From assembly GCA_035760965.1 (NCBI GenBank), contig DASTRY010000055.1, forward strand, positions 1-64,000: a stretch of 64,000 bases of DNA. The letters are read 5' to 3'. Below are positions 1 to 8,297 of this stretch, piece by piece. A program made the translations under genes and the position numbers. Below the pieces are notes generated by a model. The model made no database searches. It was not told the origin of the DNA and worked only from the letters and a program-made list of their open reading frames with translations. Source of the DNA: JADGHX01 sp035760965 (GTDB lineage Bacteria > Pseudomonadota > Gammaproteobacteria > Steroidobacterales > Steroidobacteraceae). Position 1 is the stretch's first letter. Every line of letters begins with the position of its first letter.

Positions 1-494
1 CTGCCGATTGCGTGCGCGGCGTCTTCGATCACCCGCAGCTGGTGGCGAGTCGCGAGGGCGTATAGCCGCTCCATGTCGACCGGCAAACCGGCGAAGTGCA
101 CGGGCAGAATCGCGCGCGTGCGCGGCGTGATCGCTGCCGCCGCCTGCTCGAGATCGATATTGCGCGTGTCGAGATCCACGTCGACGAACACCGGCTTCGC
201 ACCCACGCGCACGATCACGTTCGCCGTCGCGACGAAGCTCAGCGCCGGCGTGATGACCTCGTCGCCCGGCCCAATCCCGGCCGCTCGCAGCGCAATCTCG
301 AGCCCTGCGGTGGCGTGGTTCACCGTGCGCACCGGCCGGCCCGCGAGCAATCGCGACAGCGCCGCCTCGAGCTCGAGCACGCGCGGGCCGCTGGCCCACC
401 AGCCCGAGCGCAAGGTCGCAGCCACGCCCGCAATCGTCTCATCGTCGATCCATGGCCGGGTGAAGGGCAGGAAATCGTTGGGAGGCGTGCTCAT
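1..494 (-). CDS. arnB: ArnB-like PLP aminotransferase (DegT/DnrJ/EryC1 family), partial
   Basis: The first 164 residues are visible; the gene runs off the left edge. The N-terminus (MSTPPNDFLPFTRPWIDDET) and the later segments GDEVITPALSFVATANVI and ITPRTRAILPVHFAG align well, from memory, with the start of UDP-4-amino-4-deoxy-L-arabinose aminotransferase. That enzyme transaminates the UDP-4-keto-pentose on the way to aminoarabinose for lipid A. The PLP lysine would lie beyond the window. The ATG overlaps the stop of the ArnT gene (ATGA), so it is the third gene of a translationally coupled minus-strand operon. Other DegT enzymes make different amino sugars, so the exact substrate is inferred from the neighbours. 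Confidence 0.85.
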   Translation of the reverse strand, partial: MSTPPNDFLPFTRPWIDDETIAGVAATLRSGWWASGPRVLELEAALSRLLAGRPVRTVNHATAGLEIALRAAGIGPGDEVITPALSFVATANVIVRVGAKPVFVDVDLDTRNIDLEQAAAAITPRTRAILPVHFAGLPVDMERLYALATRHQLRVIEDAAHAIG

Positions 495-2113
495 TGGCGA
501 CTCACCACTACGCTGCGGCCGTCAGCGGCGCGTACGCGGAAGGGTACGCCGCGCGCCCGCAGATCATCCATCACGTCGGGAGCGACGAACGCCAGCGCAT
601 CGCGCGCGCTGGACCACTCTGCAATGAAGTCGTCCAGCGTCGGGATGTAGTTCGACGCGTCCTGACTGAAGCCGAAGTCGAGCTCGCCTCGATAGCGCAC
701 CACGCGCACCGTGCGGCCAAGATAAGGCGGCACGGACTGGCGATACTGATCGACGCTGAACAACTCAGTGTCCGGGCCGACGAGAGAGCGGATCTCCGCG
801 ACGAGTTGCTTCGACGTACGCACGGGCGGCAGCGCGCTGTAGCTCATCATCAGCGCCTGAAAGCCGAGAATCGCGCCGGCAGCCGCGACCGCCCACACAC
901 GCACTCTGCTGAGCACCACGGCCACGGCGATGAGCGCCGCGATGCTCGACCACATCAGCATCGATGTGGGCACGACGTCGGCCTTGCGGCGAGCGGCGAC
1001 GAGCAGCGCGCCGGCGACGAGCACGATGAGCCCCGAGGTGATCCACATCGCCTGTCGAAGCGCGGCCGGACGCTCGGCGATGCGCGGCGCGACGAGCACG
1101 GCAACTGCGGGCATCATGGGCATGATGTACGGCGGCAGCTTCGAGTGCGAGACGGAGAAGAAGACGAAGACCACTGCGCACCAGATCAGCAGGAACCAAA
1201 CCGCAGACTTGCCCGGATGGCGCGGCCCACCGACGGTGGCCCTGCGCAGCGCGGGCCACACGTGCGCGATCCACGGTAACACCGCGAGCAGAACGTACGG
1301 CAGGAAATACCAAATGGGCCCGGTCCGCTCCGCTTCGTTCGTCAGAAAGCGCGCGAAGTGCTCGTGTATGAAGAAGAATCCGGGAAACTCGGGATTGCGC
1401 AGGCTGACGACGACGTACCAGGGCAGCGTCACCACCAGGAACGGCGGAAGGGTGAGCAAAAGATGCCAGCGCCGCAGCGCTCGCGCCTCGCGCGTGAGGA
1501 TCATGTGAAGGACGAGGGTCGCGCCCGCCAGCACCAGCGCCACAGGACCCTTCGTCAGCACCGCAAGGCCGAGCGCGAGCGAGGTCACGAGCATCCAGCG
1601 ACGCTCTTGCGGGCTGCCGTCGGGCGCACCGCCCGCCCGCAGATACGCGAACAGCGCCGCGCTCAGAAAAAACGTGAGCGCGCTGTCGAGCAGATTGATC
1701 TGCCCGATGATTAGAAAGAACGGATTGATCGCAAGCGCGGCGGCCGCCGCCGCGCCGCCGGCTCTCGAGCCGTACAGCCAGCGCGCGAAGAAGTACGTCA
1801 TCGGTACGCACAGGAACGCGAGCGCGCACGACCAGAAGCGCGACGTCCACTCGCGGACGCCGAAGAGCGAATACATGGCGGCCGTGGCCCAGTACTGCAG
1901 CGCCGGCTTCTCGAAGTACTCGACGCCGTTCAGCCGCGGCGTGACCCAGTCCCCGCTCACCCACATCTCGCGGGGCACCTCGGCGTAGCGCCCTTCGTCC
2001 GGCTCGAGCAGCGGTCGCCAGCCCATCGTGGCGAACCACGTGAGCGCGACGAGCAGCCAGAGGACGGGGCGGTCCGTCAGTGCCGAAGCCTGCGCGCCCG
2101 TGAGTGCTGGCAT
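491..2113 (-). CDS. arnT: ArnT-like lipid A aminoarabinose/glycosyl transferase (GT83)
   Basis: The protein has 540 residues and many hydrophobic segments. The GT83 signature lies in the first periplasmic loop (EPDEGRYAEVPREMW, about residues 37-51), followed by EKPALQYW. In ArnT the acidic residues of this region are needed to transfer aminoarabinose from undecaprenyl phosphate to lipid A in the inner membrane. A soluble-looking C-terminal part contains YLGRTVRVVRYRGELDFG, a segment shared with the second GT83 gene further right. The start codon overlaps the upstream stop as TGATG and the stop overlaps arnB as ATGA. The lipid A role follows from this arrangement; a role on another glycan is possible. 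Confidence 0.85.
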   Translation of the reverse strand: MPALTGAQASALTDRPVLWLLVALTWFATMGWRPLLEPDEGRYAEVPREMWVSGDWVTPRLNGVEYFEKPALQYWATAAMYSLFGVREWTSRFWSCALAFLCVPMTYFFARWLYGSRAGGAAAAAALAINPFFLIIGQINLLDSALTFFLSAALFAYLRAGGAPDGSPQERRWMLVTSLALGLAVLTKGPVALVLAGATLVLHMILTREARALRRWHLLLTLPPFLVVTLPWYVVVSLRNPEFPGFFFIHEHFARFLTNEAERTGPIWYFLPYVLLAVLPWIAHVWPALRRATVGGPRHPGKSAVWFLLIWCAVVFVFFSVSHSKLPPYIMPMMPAVAVLVAPRIAERPAALRQAMWITSGLIVLVAGALLVAARRKADVVPTSMLMWSSIAALIAVAVVLSRVRVWAVAAAGAILGFQALMMSYSALPPVRTSKQLVAEIRSLVGPDTELFSVDQYRQSVPPYLGRTVRVVRYRGELDFGFSQDASNYIPTLDDFIAEWSSARDALAFVAPDVMDDLRARGVPFRVRAADGRSVVVSRQ

Positions 2114-3192
2114 CAGGCGCTGGCGGCCTCCGCGACGTTGAGCCGAGGCACGGTTCCGGCGCTCTGGCCGACGTAGTACGCAATGGTCTTGCGGATGCAG
2201 GAATCCAGATCGGTGGTCGGCGTCCAGCCCAGATGCACGCGCGCCGCTTCGATGGCGGGCACGCGCACCTGGATGTCCTGGTAGCCCTGGCCGTAGTACT
2301 GCTGCGAGGAAACCGAGACGATCTGCGTCGCACGCGCCCGCTCGGCGAGCTCGGGAAACTCCTGTGCGATGCGCACCATGCGCCGCGCGAGCTCCGCGAC
2401 CGACACGCAGTTCGCCGGGTTGCCGATGTTGAAGATGCGGCGCGTGGCCGCGCCCTGCGAGTTCTCGATGATGCGCAGGATGCAGTCGATCGCATCGTCG
2501 ATGTAGGTGAAGGAGCGCTTCTGCTCGCCGCCGTCGACGAGCTTGATGGGCAGCCGGTGCATGATGTTCGAGAGGAACTGCGTGAACACCCGCGAGCTGC
2601 CTTCCTTCGGCTCGTCGATGTTGTCGAGATTCGGGCCGATGAAGTTGAAGGGGCGGATGAGCGTGTAGTCGAGCCCGTCGTGCACGCCGTAGCCGTAGAT
2701 CACGCGATCGAGCAGCTGCTTCGAGGCGGCGTAGATCCAGCGCTGCTTGTGAATGGGACCGTAGACGAGCGGGCTCGACTCTTCATCGAGCACCGCGTCC
2801 GGCGACATCCCGTACACCTCGGAGGTCGAGGGGAAGATGAGCCGCTTCTTGTACTTCACGCACTGGCGCACGACCGCGAGGTTCGCCTCGAAGTCGAGCT
2901 CGAACACGCGCAGCGGATCCGTGACGTACTGCGCGGGATTCGCGATGGCGACGAGCGGCAGCACCACGTCGCACTTCTTGATGTGGTACTCGACCCATTC
3001 GCGATTGATCGAGATGTCGCCTTCGACGAAGTGAAAACGCGGGCTCGACGGCAGATCGCGCAGCTTGTGATCCGAGAGGTCGATGCCGTACACCTCCCAG
3101 GGGCGGCTGCGCAGAATGGCGGCCGTCAGCGCGCTGCCGATGAACCCATTGGCACCCAGAACGACGACCTTCAGCGGCACGGCAGTATTCAC
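2113..3192 (-). CDS. arnA: ArnA C-terminal-type UDP-glucuronate dehydrogenase/decarboxylase
   Basis: The protein has 359 residues and an extended-SDR fold: Rossmann motif GANGFIGS at the N-terminus, catalytic region PSTSEVYGM, and IYAASKQLLDRVIYGYG with the Tyr-x-x-x-Lys-like pair shifted as in ArnA. QKRSFTYIDD and a late arginine (IQVRVPAIEAAR) correspond to residues that bind the UDP-glucuronate carboxylate. In enterobacterial ArnA this domain is fused to an N-terminal formyltransferase; that half is absent here and the protein begins directly at the Rossmann fold. It is the first gene of the arn-like operon. It should produce UDP-4-keto-arabinose, the substrate of ArnB; UDP-xylose synthase activity is the main alternative. 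Confidence 0.85.
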   Translation of the reverse strand: MNTAVPLKVVVLGANGFIGSALTAAILRSRPWEVYGIDLSDHKLRDLPSSPRFHFVEGDISINREWVEYHIKKCDVVLPLVAIANPAQYVTDPLRVFELDFEANLAVVRQCVKYKKRLIFPSTSEVYGMSPDAVLDEESSPLVYGPIHKQRWIYAASKQLLDRVIYGYGVHDGLDYTLIRPFNFIGPNLDNIDEPKEGSSRVFTQFLSNIMHRLPIKLVDGGEQKRSFTYIDDAIDCILRIIENSQGAATRRIFNIGNPANCVSVAELARRMVRIAQEFPELAERARATQIVSVSSQQYYGQGYQDIQVRVPAIEAARVHLGWTPTTDLDSCIRKTIAYYVGQSAGTVPRLNVAEAASA

Positions 3193-3305
3193 TCATCGAA
3201 TCGAGCCGGGACGCGGCCCACCGCGGTGAGACCGTACCTACGGCGAAAATCAATCGCTTCGCATACCACCGGTTGGTTGTCGGCCACGTTCCCGTCCAAC
3301 CCGCC

Positions 3306-4994
3306 GTGCGACTGGAGATCCTCACCGCAGGACTGGCCTGCGCCGTACTGGCGCTGTACGCCGAAAACGCGCAGGCCCGCGGCGGGATCCTGCCGAGCGT
3401 GCGCTCACGCACCACTCACCTGCAGCTCACGCGCCCGCCGGACGTCCCCGCCGACCCGCAGCTCGAGGCCGCTGACGCGCATGTCGGCAGCGTGACGGTC
3501 GATCCGGAAAACATCTTCGATCCGGCGCTGCCGGCGGAAAACACTTCGCTGTTTCGGCTGGCGAACCATCTACACATCCGCACGCGCGAGTCGACCGTGC
3601 GCGCCCAGCTCCTGTTCCACCCCGGCGATGTCTATCGCGGGCGTCTGCTCGAAGAGTCCGCGCGAATCCTGCGCAACACGCGCTATCTGCAGGACGCGCA
3701 GATCGTCCCGGTCGCGTACCACGATGGCGTCGTCGACATCGCCGTCGTGACGCACGACGTCTGGACGCTCAATCCCGGCATCTCGTTCGGTCGCAAAGGC
3801 GGCAAGAACACGGCCGGTATCGAGATCGAGGACCTGAACTTCCTCGGCACCGGGGCCGAGATCAGCTTGGGCCGCAAGTCCGGCGTCGATCGCACCTCGA
3901 CGACCTTTCTGTATCACGCGCCGCAGATCCGGGGTTCGTGGTGGAGCACGACGGTTGGCTACTCGAACAACAGCGACGGCCGCACCCAGCAATTCACACT
4001 CGAGCACCCCTTTTACGCTCTCGATACGCACTGGGCGACGGGCTTCAGCGGCTTGCGCGATGAGCGTGTGGATTCGCTGTACGACCTCGGTCACGTGATC
4101 GATCAGTTCGGCACGGACGTGCGCACCGCAACTGTCTACGGCGGCTGGTCGCACGGTCTCGAGAACGGCTGGACTCGCAGGCTCACGGCCGGTTTCACGT
4201 ACGACGACACCGAATTCACGCCGATCGTCGGGGAAACGGGCCCAACGCACGTCCTGCCCGCGAACCGCAAGCTCGCGTACCCCTGGATCGGCTACCAGTG
4301 GATCCAGGACGACTTCGAGACCGCCCGCAATCGCGACCAGATCGAAAAGACCGAAGACGTCTATCTCGGACTGCAAGCGCACGTTTCGCTGGGCTACGCT
4401 GCGCCCTCCTTCGGCGCCGACCGGGACGCGCTGATCTTCAACGCCGGCCTCGCGCACGGATTCGAGCCGAGCGAGCGTCAGCGGCTGCTGCTGTCCTCGA
4501 GTATCGCGGGTCGTCATGAAGGCGGGCGCTTCGCGGATGTGCTGGGCGGCGTGTCCGCGCGGTACTACTACCGCCAGTCCGAGCATCGCCTGCTCTTTCT
4601 GAGTGCGAGCACCGACATCACGTCGAACCCCGACCTGGACCACCAGCTCCTGCTCGGCGGCGACAACGGTCTGCGCGGCTACCCGCTGCGCTATCAGGGC
4701 GGCGAGGGGCGCTGGCTGGTCACGGCCGAGCAGCGGCTGTACACCAACTGGTACCCGTTCCGCTTGTTCAACGTCGGCGGGGCCGTCTTCTACGACATGG
4801 GTGGCACCTGGGGCTCGAATCCCACGGGCTCGCCCTCACAAGGGGTGCTGCGGGACGTGGGTTTCGGGCTGCGCCTCGGCAATAGCCGCTCCGCATTAGG
4901 TAATGTCTTGCACATCGACCTGGCCTTCCCGCTCGATGGGGACAAGTCGATCAGTCACGTCCAGCTGCTCGTCGAGACCCAACGGAGCTTCTGA
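3306..4994 (+). CDS. POTRA-domain outer-membrane beta-barrel protein (BamA/TamA superfamily)
   Basis: About 562 residues. The chosen GTG start gives a basic N-terminus followed by a hydrophobic signal peptide ending near AENAQA; a TTG at 3273 would add 11 residues ahead of it. One POTRA-like domain lies near residues 75-145 (RAQLLFHPGDVY, then a segment with the RYLQDAQI pattern). A transmembrane barrel follows, with an LRGYP motif matching the (V/L)RG(F/Y) loop motif of Omp85 proteins and a terminal phenylalanine. It resembles surface-antigen proteins related to BamA/TamA but has too few POTRA repeats to be BamA. The gene is divergent from the arn-like operon; its substrate is unknown. Confidence 0.75.
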   Translation: MRLEILTAGLACAVLALYAENAQARGGILPSVRSRTTHLQLTRPPDVPADPQLEAADAHVGSVTVDPENIFDPALPAENTSLFRLANHLHIRTRESTVRAQLLFHPGDVYRGRLLEESARILRNTRYLQDAQIVPVAYHDGVVDIAVVTHDVWTLNPGISFGRKGGKNTAGIEIEDLNFLGTGAEISLGRKSGVDRTSTTFLYHAPQIRGSWWSTTVGYSNNSDGRTQQFTLEHPFYALDTHWATGFSGLRDERVDSLYDLGHVIDQFGTDVRTATVYGGWSHGLENGWTRRLTAGFTYDDTEFTPIVGETGPTHVLPANRKLAYPWIGYQWIQDDFETARNRDQIEKTEDVYLGLQAHVSLGYAAPSFGADRDALIFNAGLAHGFEPSERQRLLLSSSIAGRHEGGRFADVLGGVSARYYYRQSEHRLLFLSASTDITSNPDLDHQLLLGGDNGLRGYPLRYQGGEGRWLVTAEQRLYTNWYPFRLFNVGGAVFYDMGGTWGSNPTGSPSQGVLRDVGFGLRLGNSRSALGNVLHIDLAFPLDGDKSISHVQLLVETQRSF

Positions 4995-5026
4995 AGCTCT
5001 CCCGTTTGGCGGATGCCAGCGGTTTC

Positions 5027-5040
5027 ATATCACGTGATAT
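5027..5040. promoter_or_regulatory. Palindromic MarR-family operator candidate
   Basis: The sequence ATATCACGTGATAT is a perfect 14-bp palindrome ending 13 bp before the marR start. A second imperfect copy of the half-site (AAATCACGCGTTAT) follows up to the start codon, and TATAAA within the overlap could be a -10 element. The position suits autorepression by the adjacent MarR protein. The site is read directly; its function is inferred. Confidence 0.6.
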
Positions 5041-5053
5041 AAAATCACGCGTT

Positions 5054-5590
5054 ATGGACCGCATGCGCAATCTCGGCTTCCTGATGAAGGATGTGTCGCG
5101 CCTCTGGGTGCGCTACTTCGAGTCGCATGCCGACCAGATCGGTATGACCCTCACCCAGGCGAAGGTGCTCGTGTACCTGTCGCGCAACGAGGGCTGCACG
5201 CAGGCGCGGCTCGCCGAGCTGTGCGATACCGATCCCATGACTCTCGTGCGGGTGCTCGACCGCATGGAGACGGATGGCTTTCTCGAGCGCCGCCCCGACC
5301 CGAACGACCGCCGTGTCTACCGGCTCTTCCTGAAGCCGAGCTCGGATCCGATCCTCGCGGAGATCACGCGCATCGGCGACAAGGCGCGCGGCGAAGTGCT
5401 CGCAGGGCTCTCCACCGAAGAGCGCGGGCAGCTGCTCTCGCTGCTCGAGCGCGTCCACGCGAATTTACTCGCGCTGACCCCGACGGCAAGCGAGCCGGCC
5501 CGGACCAGCGCGCCAACGCACAGCTCTGCGCGTCGCGGCCGGCGTACCCCGGATGCCGCTCCGCTGCGTCGCAGGAAGGCGTCCCCATGA
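5054..5590 (+). CDS. MarR-family transcriptional repressor of the efflux operon
   Basis: 178 residues from the ATG at 5054; a TTG 48 bp upstream would translate through the operator and is less likely. The winged helix is clear: TLTQAKVLVYLSRNEGCTQARLAELCDTDPMTLVRVLDRMETDGFLERRPDPNDRR contains the helix-turn-helix and the DxR-type wing. The last 35 residues are a basic Arg/Ser/Pro tail of unknown use. The stop overlaps the emrA start (ATGA), so regulator and pump are co-transcribed. By analogy with EmrR/MarR it should bind the palindrome upstream and release on ligand binding. Confidence 0.9.
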   Translation: MDRMRNLGFLMKDVSRLWVRYFESHADQIGMTLTQAKVLVYLSRNEGCTQARLAELCDTDPMTLVRVLDRMETDGFLERRPDPNDRRVYRLFLKPSSDPILAEITRIGDKARGEVLAGLSTEERGQLLSLLERVHANLLALTPTASEPARTSAPTHSSARRGRRTPDAAPLRRRKASP

Positions 5591-6735
5591 ACGACTCCAG
5601 CTCCACGAACACAGCAAGAACGACCCCCGAAGTGAAGAACACCGATTCTCATGTCGCGCGCCTGCGGCGCATTCGCGTCCCGCTCATGATCGGCGGCTCG
5701 CTGCTCATCGTCGGCGTCGCGGCCCTGCTCTATTTCATCTCGTCGCGTACCGAATCGACGGACGATGCGTACGTGAACGCCGCGCGCGTAGCCATCAGCA
5801 CCAACGTTCCCGGGCGCGTGATCGAGCTGAACGTGCACGACAACCAGCGCGTGAAGCGCGGGGCCGTGCTCTTTCGCCTCGACGACCGTCCCTACCAGCT
5901 CGCCGTGGCGCAGGCGCGCGCCAAGCTGAACAACGCGCGGCTGCAAGTGGAATCGCTGAAAGCGCTGTACGGTCAGCGCCAGAGCGAGCTGCGGTCCGCG
6001 CAGGACACGCTCGCATATCAGCAGCGCGAGATGGCGCGGCAGCAGCGCTTGCTCGCCTCGGGTATCTCGTCGCAATCGCAGGTCGACCGCGCGGTGCATG
6101 CGCGCGATTCCGCTGCGCAGGCCGTTGCGGCTGCCAAGCAGCAGATTGCAAGTGTCGTCGCGAGCCTCGGCGGCGATCCGACGATCGATCCGAACAAGCA
6201 TCCCTCGGTGGAGCAGGCGCAAGCGGAGCTCGACCGCGCGCTGCTCGATCTCTCGTACACCACTATCACGGCGCCGGACGACGGCGTGGTGACGCAGGTC
6301 GAACGGCTGCAGGTCGGCGACTACGTGAATGCCGCGACGCCGGTGTTCGCGCTCGTCTCGACGCACAACGTCTGGGTCGAAGCCAACTTCAAGGAAGTGC
6401 AGCTCGCGAAGATGCGCGCCGGGCAGCCCGCCACCGTCAAGATCGACACGTACGGCGACCGCAGCTTCAAGGCGCATGTCGTGAGCCTGAGCCCCGGCAC
6501 CGGCTCGGCGTTTTCGGTACTGCCGGCGCAGAACGCGACCGGCAACTGGGTGAAGGTCGTGCAGCGGCTCGCGGTGCGTCTCGAAATCGAGGACGCCGAT
6601 AGCGCGCACCCGCTGTACGCCGGACTGAGCGCGACCGTGAAGGTCGACACGCACAATCAGCAGGGCGCACCGCTCGCCGACGATGAGGACGAAGAGGCCG
6701 GCATCGAGCGCGTCTCGCAAAACGCGTCGCACTAG
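5587..6735 (+). CDS. emrA: EmrA-type membrane fusion protein (HlyD family)
   Basis: 382 residues. One N-terminal transmembrane helix (about residues 32-55, IGGSLLIVGVAALLYFIS) is followed by the family motif TDDAYVNA. Then come a biotinyl-lipoyl half, a long alpha-helical hairpin rich in Gln/Ala (about residues 115-200), the returning half (APDDGVVTQVERLQVGDYV) and a beta-barrel. It bridges the inner-membrane EmrB pump to the outer-membrane NodT channel across the periplasm. The start overlaps the marR stop and emrB follows after 32 bp. Confidence 0.92.
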   Translation: MNDSSSTNTARTTPEVKNTDSHVARLRRIRVPLMIGGSLLIVGVAALLYFISSRTESTDDAYVNAARVAISTNVPGRVIELNVHDNQRVKRGAVLFRLDDRPYQLAVAQARAKLNNARLQVESLKALYGQRQSELRSAQDTLAYQQREMARQQRLLASGISSQSQVDRAVHARDSAAQAVAAAKQQIASVVASLGGDPTIDPNKHPSVEQAQAELDRALLDLSYTTITAPDDGVVTQVERLQVGDYVNAATPVFALVSTHNVWVEANFKEVQLAKMRAGQPATVKIDTYGDRSFKAHVVSLSPGTGSAFSVLPAQNATGNWVKVVQRLAVRLEIEDADSAHPLYAGLSATVKVDTHNQQGAPLADDEDEEAGIERVSQNASH

Positions 6736-6767
6736 AGCGACGGACGGAACCCTTTCGAAGTCACTTC

Positions 6768-8297
6768 ATGGCTGAAGACGCTGCCACTGCCGCCGGCGTA
6801 ATGCCCAGCTCGATGGGCGGCAAGCCGATCAATCGCGGGCTGATCACCGCCAGCGTGATGGCCGCGTCCATCATGCAGGCGATCGACACGACGATCGCGA
6901 ACATCGCCCTGCCTCACATGCAGGGCAGCCTCGCGGGCACCCAGGACCAGATGGTCTGGGTGCTCACGTCCTATATCGTCGCGACCGCAGTGATGACGCC
7001 GCTCGCCGCGTGGCTCGCCGTGCGGCTCGGGCGCAAACGAGTGTTCCTCGCCTCGGTCGTCGTCTTCACCATCGCCTCGACGCTCTGCGGGCTCGCCGAC
7101 TCCCTCGCGCAGATCGTGCTCTTCCGTACACTGCAAGGCATCGGTGGCGCGGGCCTTCTGCCGCTCTCGCAAGCCATCCTGCTCGACATCAATCCGAAAG
7201 AGCGCCACGGGCGCGCGATGGCGCTGTGGGGAATGGGCGTCGTTCTCGGCCCGATCGTCGGTCCCGTGCTGGGCGGCTGGCTGACGGAGGACTACAGCTG
7301 GCGCTGGGTGTTCCTCGTGAACATCCCCTTCGGCATTCTGGCAACCATCGGCATCATCGCGACGCTGCCCGAGACGAAAGCGAAGAAGTCGCCGTTCGAC
7401 ATGTTCGGCTTCGTCGCGCTCAGCATCGGCGTCGGCGCGCTGCAGCTCATGCTCGATCGCGGTGAGCTGAAGGACTGGTTCTCCTCGACCGAGATTCAGA
7501 TCGAGGCGATGGTCGCGGCGGTCGGCATCTTCCTCTTCATCTCGCAGATGCTGACGGCGGAGCATCCGTTCATCAGCCGCGGCCTCTTCAAGGACCGCAA
7601 CTTCGTCGTCGGCAACATCTTCATTTTCATCATCGGCGTCGTGCTGTTCGCGACGCTCGCGCTGTTGCCCTCGCTCATGCAGGGGCTGATGGGCTATCCG
7701 GTGCTGACGGCCGGCCTCGTGTCCGCGCCGCGCGGCATCGGCACCTGGCTCGCGATGGCCGTCGTCGGCCGCATCACGGGCCTTGTCGACGCGCGCTGGT
7801 TGATCGCGATCGGCTTCGGCATGGGCGCGTATTCGCTCTGGTGGATGGCAGGCATCTCGCCGCAGGTCGACTCGAGCCCGCTCATCTGGAGCGGCGTCAT
7901 CCAAGGCTTCGGCACCGGGCTCGCATACGTCTCGCTGACGGTCGTCGCGTTCGTCACGCTGCCCGGAGCGCTGCGCAACGAGGGCGCCGCCTTCTTCAAT
8001 CTCATGCGCAACATCGGCAGCAGTATCGGCATCTCGACGATCCAGGCGTATGTGACGCGTGGCACGGCGAACGCGCACGCGATGCTGACCGAGCACATCA
8101 CGCCCTTCAATTCGTCGCTGCACACGACGCAGGCGCTGGAAGGGATGAACCAGATGATCAACGTCCAGGCCGCGTGGATCGGTTATCTGAATGCTTTCTA
8201 CCTCATGATGATTCTGACGCTCGCCACCATCCCGCTGATCGTGTTCGCGCGCGGCGCGAAACAGCAGGGACGGGGCGCGCAGGTGGCTGCCGAATGA
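6768..8297 (+). CDS. emrB: EmrB-type drug efflux MFS transporter (DHA2, 14 TMS)
   Basis: 509 residues, highly hydrophobic. It shows the DHA2 features: an acidic residue in the first membrane segment (MQAIDTTIANIALPHMQG), motif A-like WLAVRLGRKRVF, and motif C-like GVVLGPIVGPVLGGWL in segment 5. It would use the proton gradient to expel hydrophobic compounds, phenolics or drugs through EmrA and the NodT channel. The stop overlaps the next ATG by the ATGA arrangement. Confidence 0.93.
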   Translation: MAEDAATAAGVMPSSMGGKPINRGLITASVMAASIMQAIDTTIANIALPHMQGSLAGTQDQMVWVLTSYIVATAVMTPLAAWLAVRLGRKRVFLASVVVFTIASTLCGLADSLAQIVLFRTLQGIGGAGLLPLSQAILLDINPKERHGRAMALWGMGVVLGPIVGPVLGGWLTEDYSWRWVFLVNIPFGILATIGIIATLPETKAKKSPFDMFGFVALSIGVGALQLMLDRGELKDWFSSTEIQIEAMVAAVGIFLFISQMLTAEHPFISRGLFKDRNFVVGNIFIFIIGVVLFATLALLPSLMQGLMGYPVLTAGLVSAPRGIGTWLAMAVVGRITGLVDARWLIAIGFGMGAYSLWWMAGISPQVDSSPLIWSGVIQGFGTGLAYVSLTVVAFVTLPGALRNEGAAFFNLMRNIGSSIGISTIQAYVTRGTANAHAMLTEHITPFNSSLHTTQALEGMNQMINVQAAWIGYLNAFYLMMILTLATIPLIVFARGAKQQGRGAQVAAE

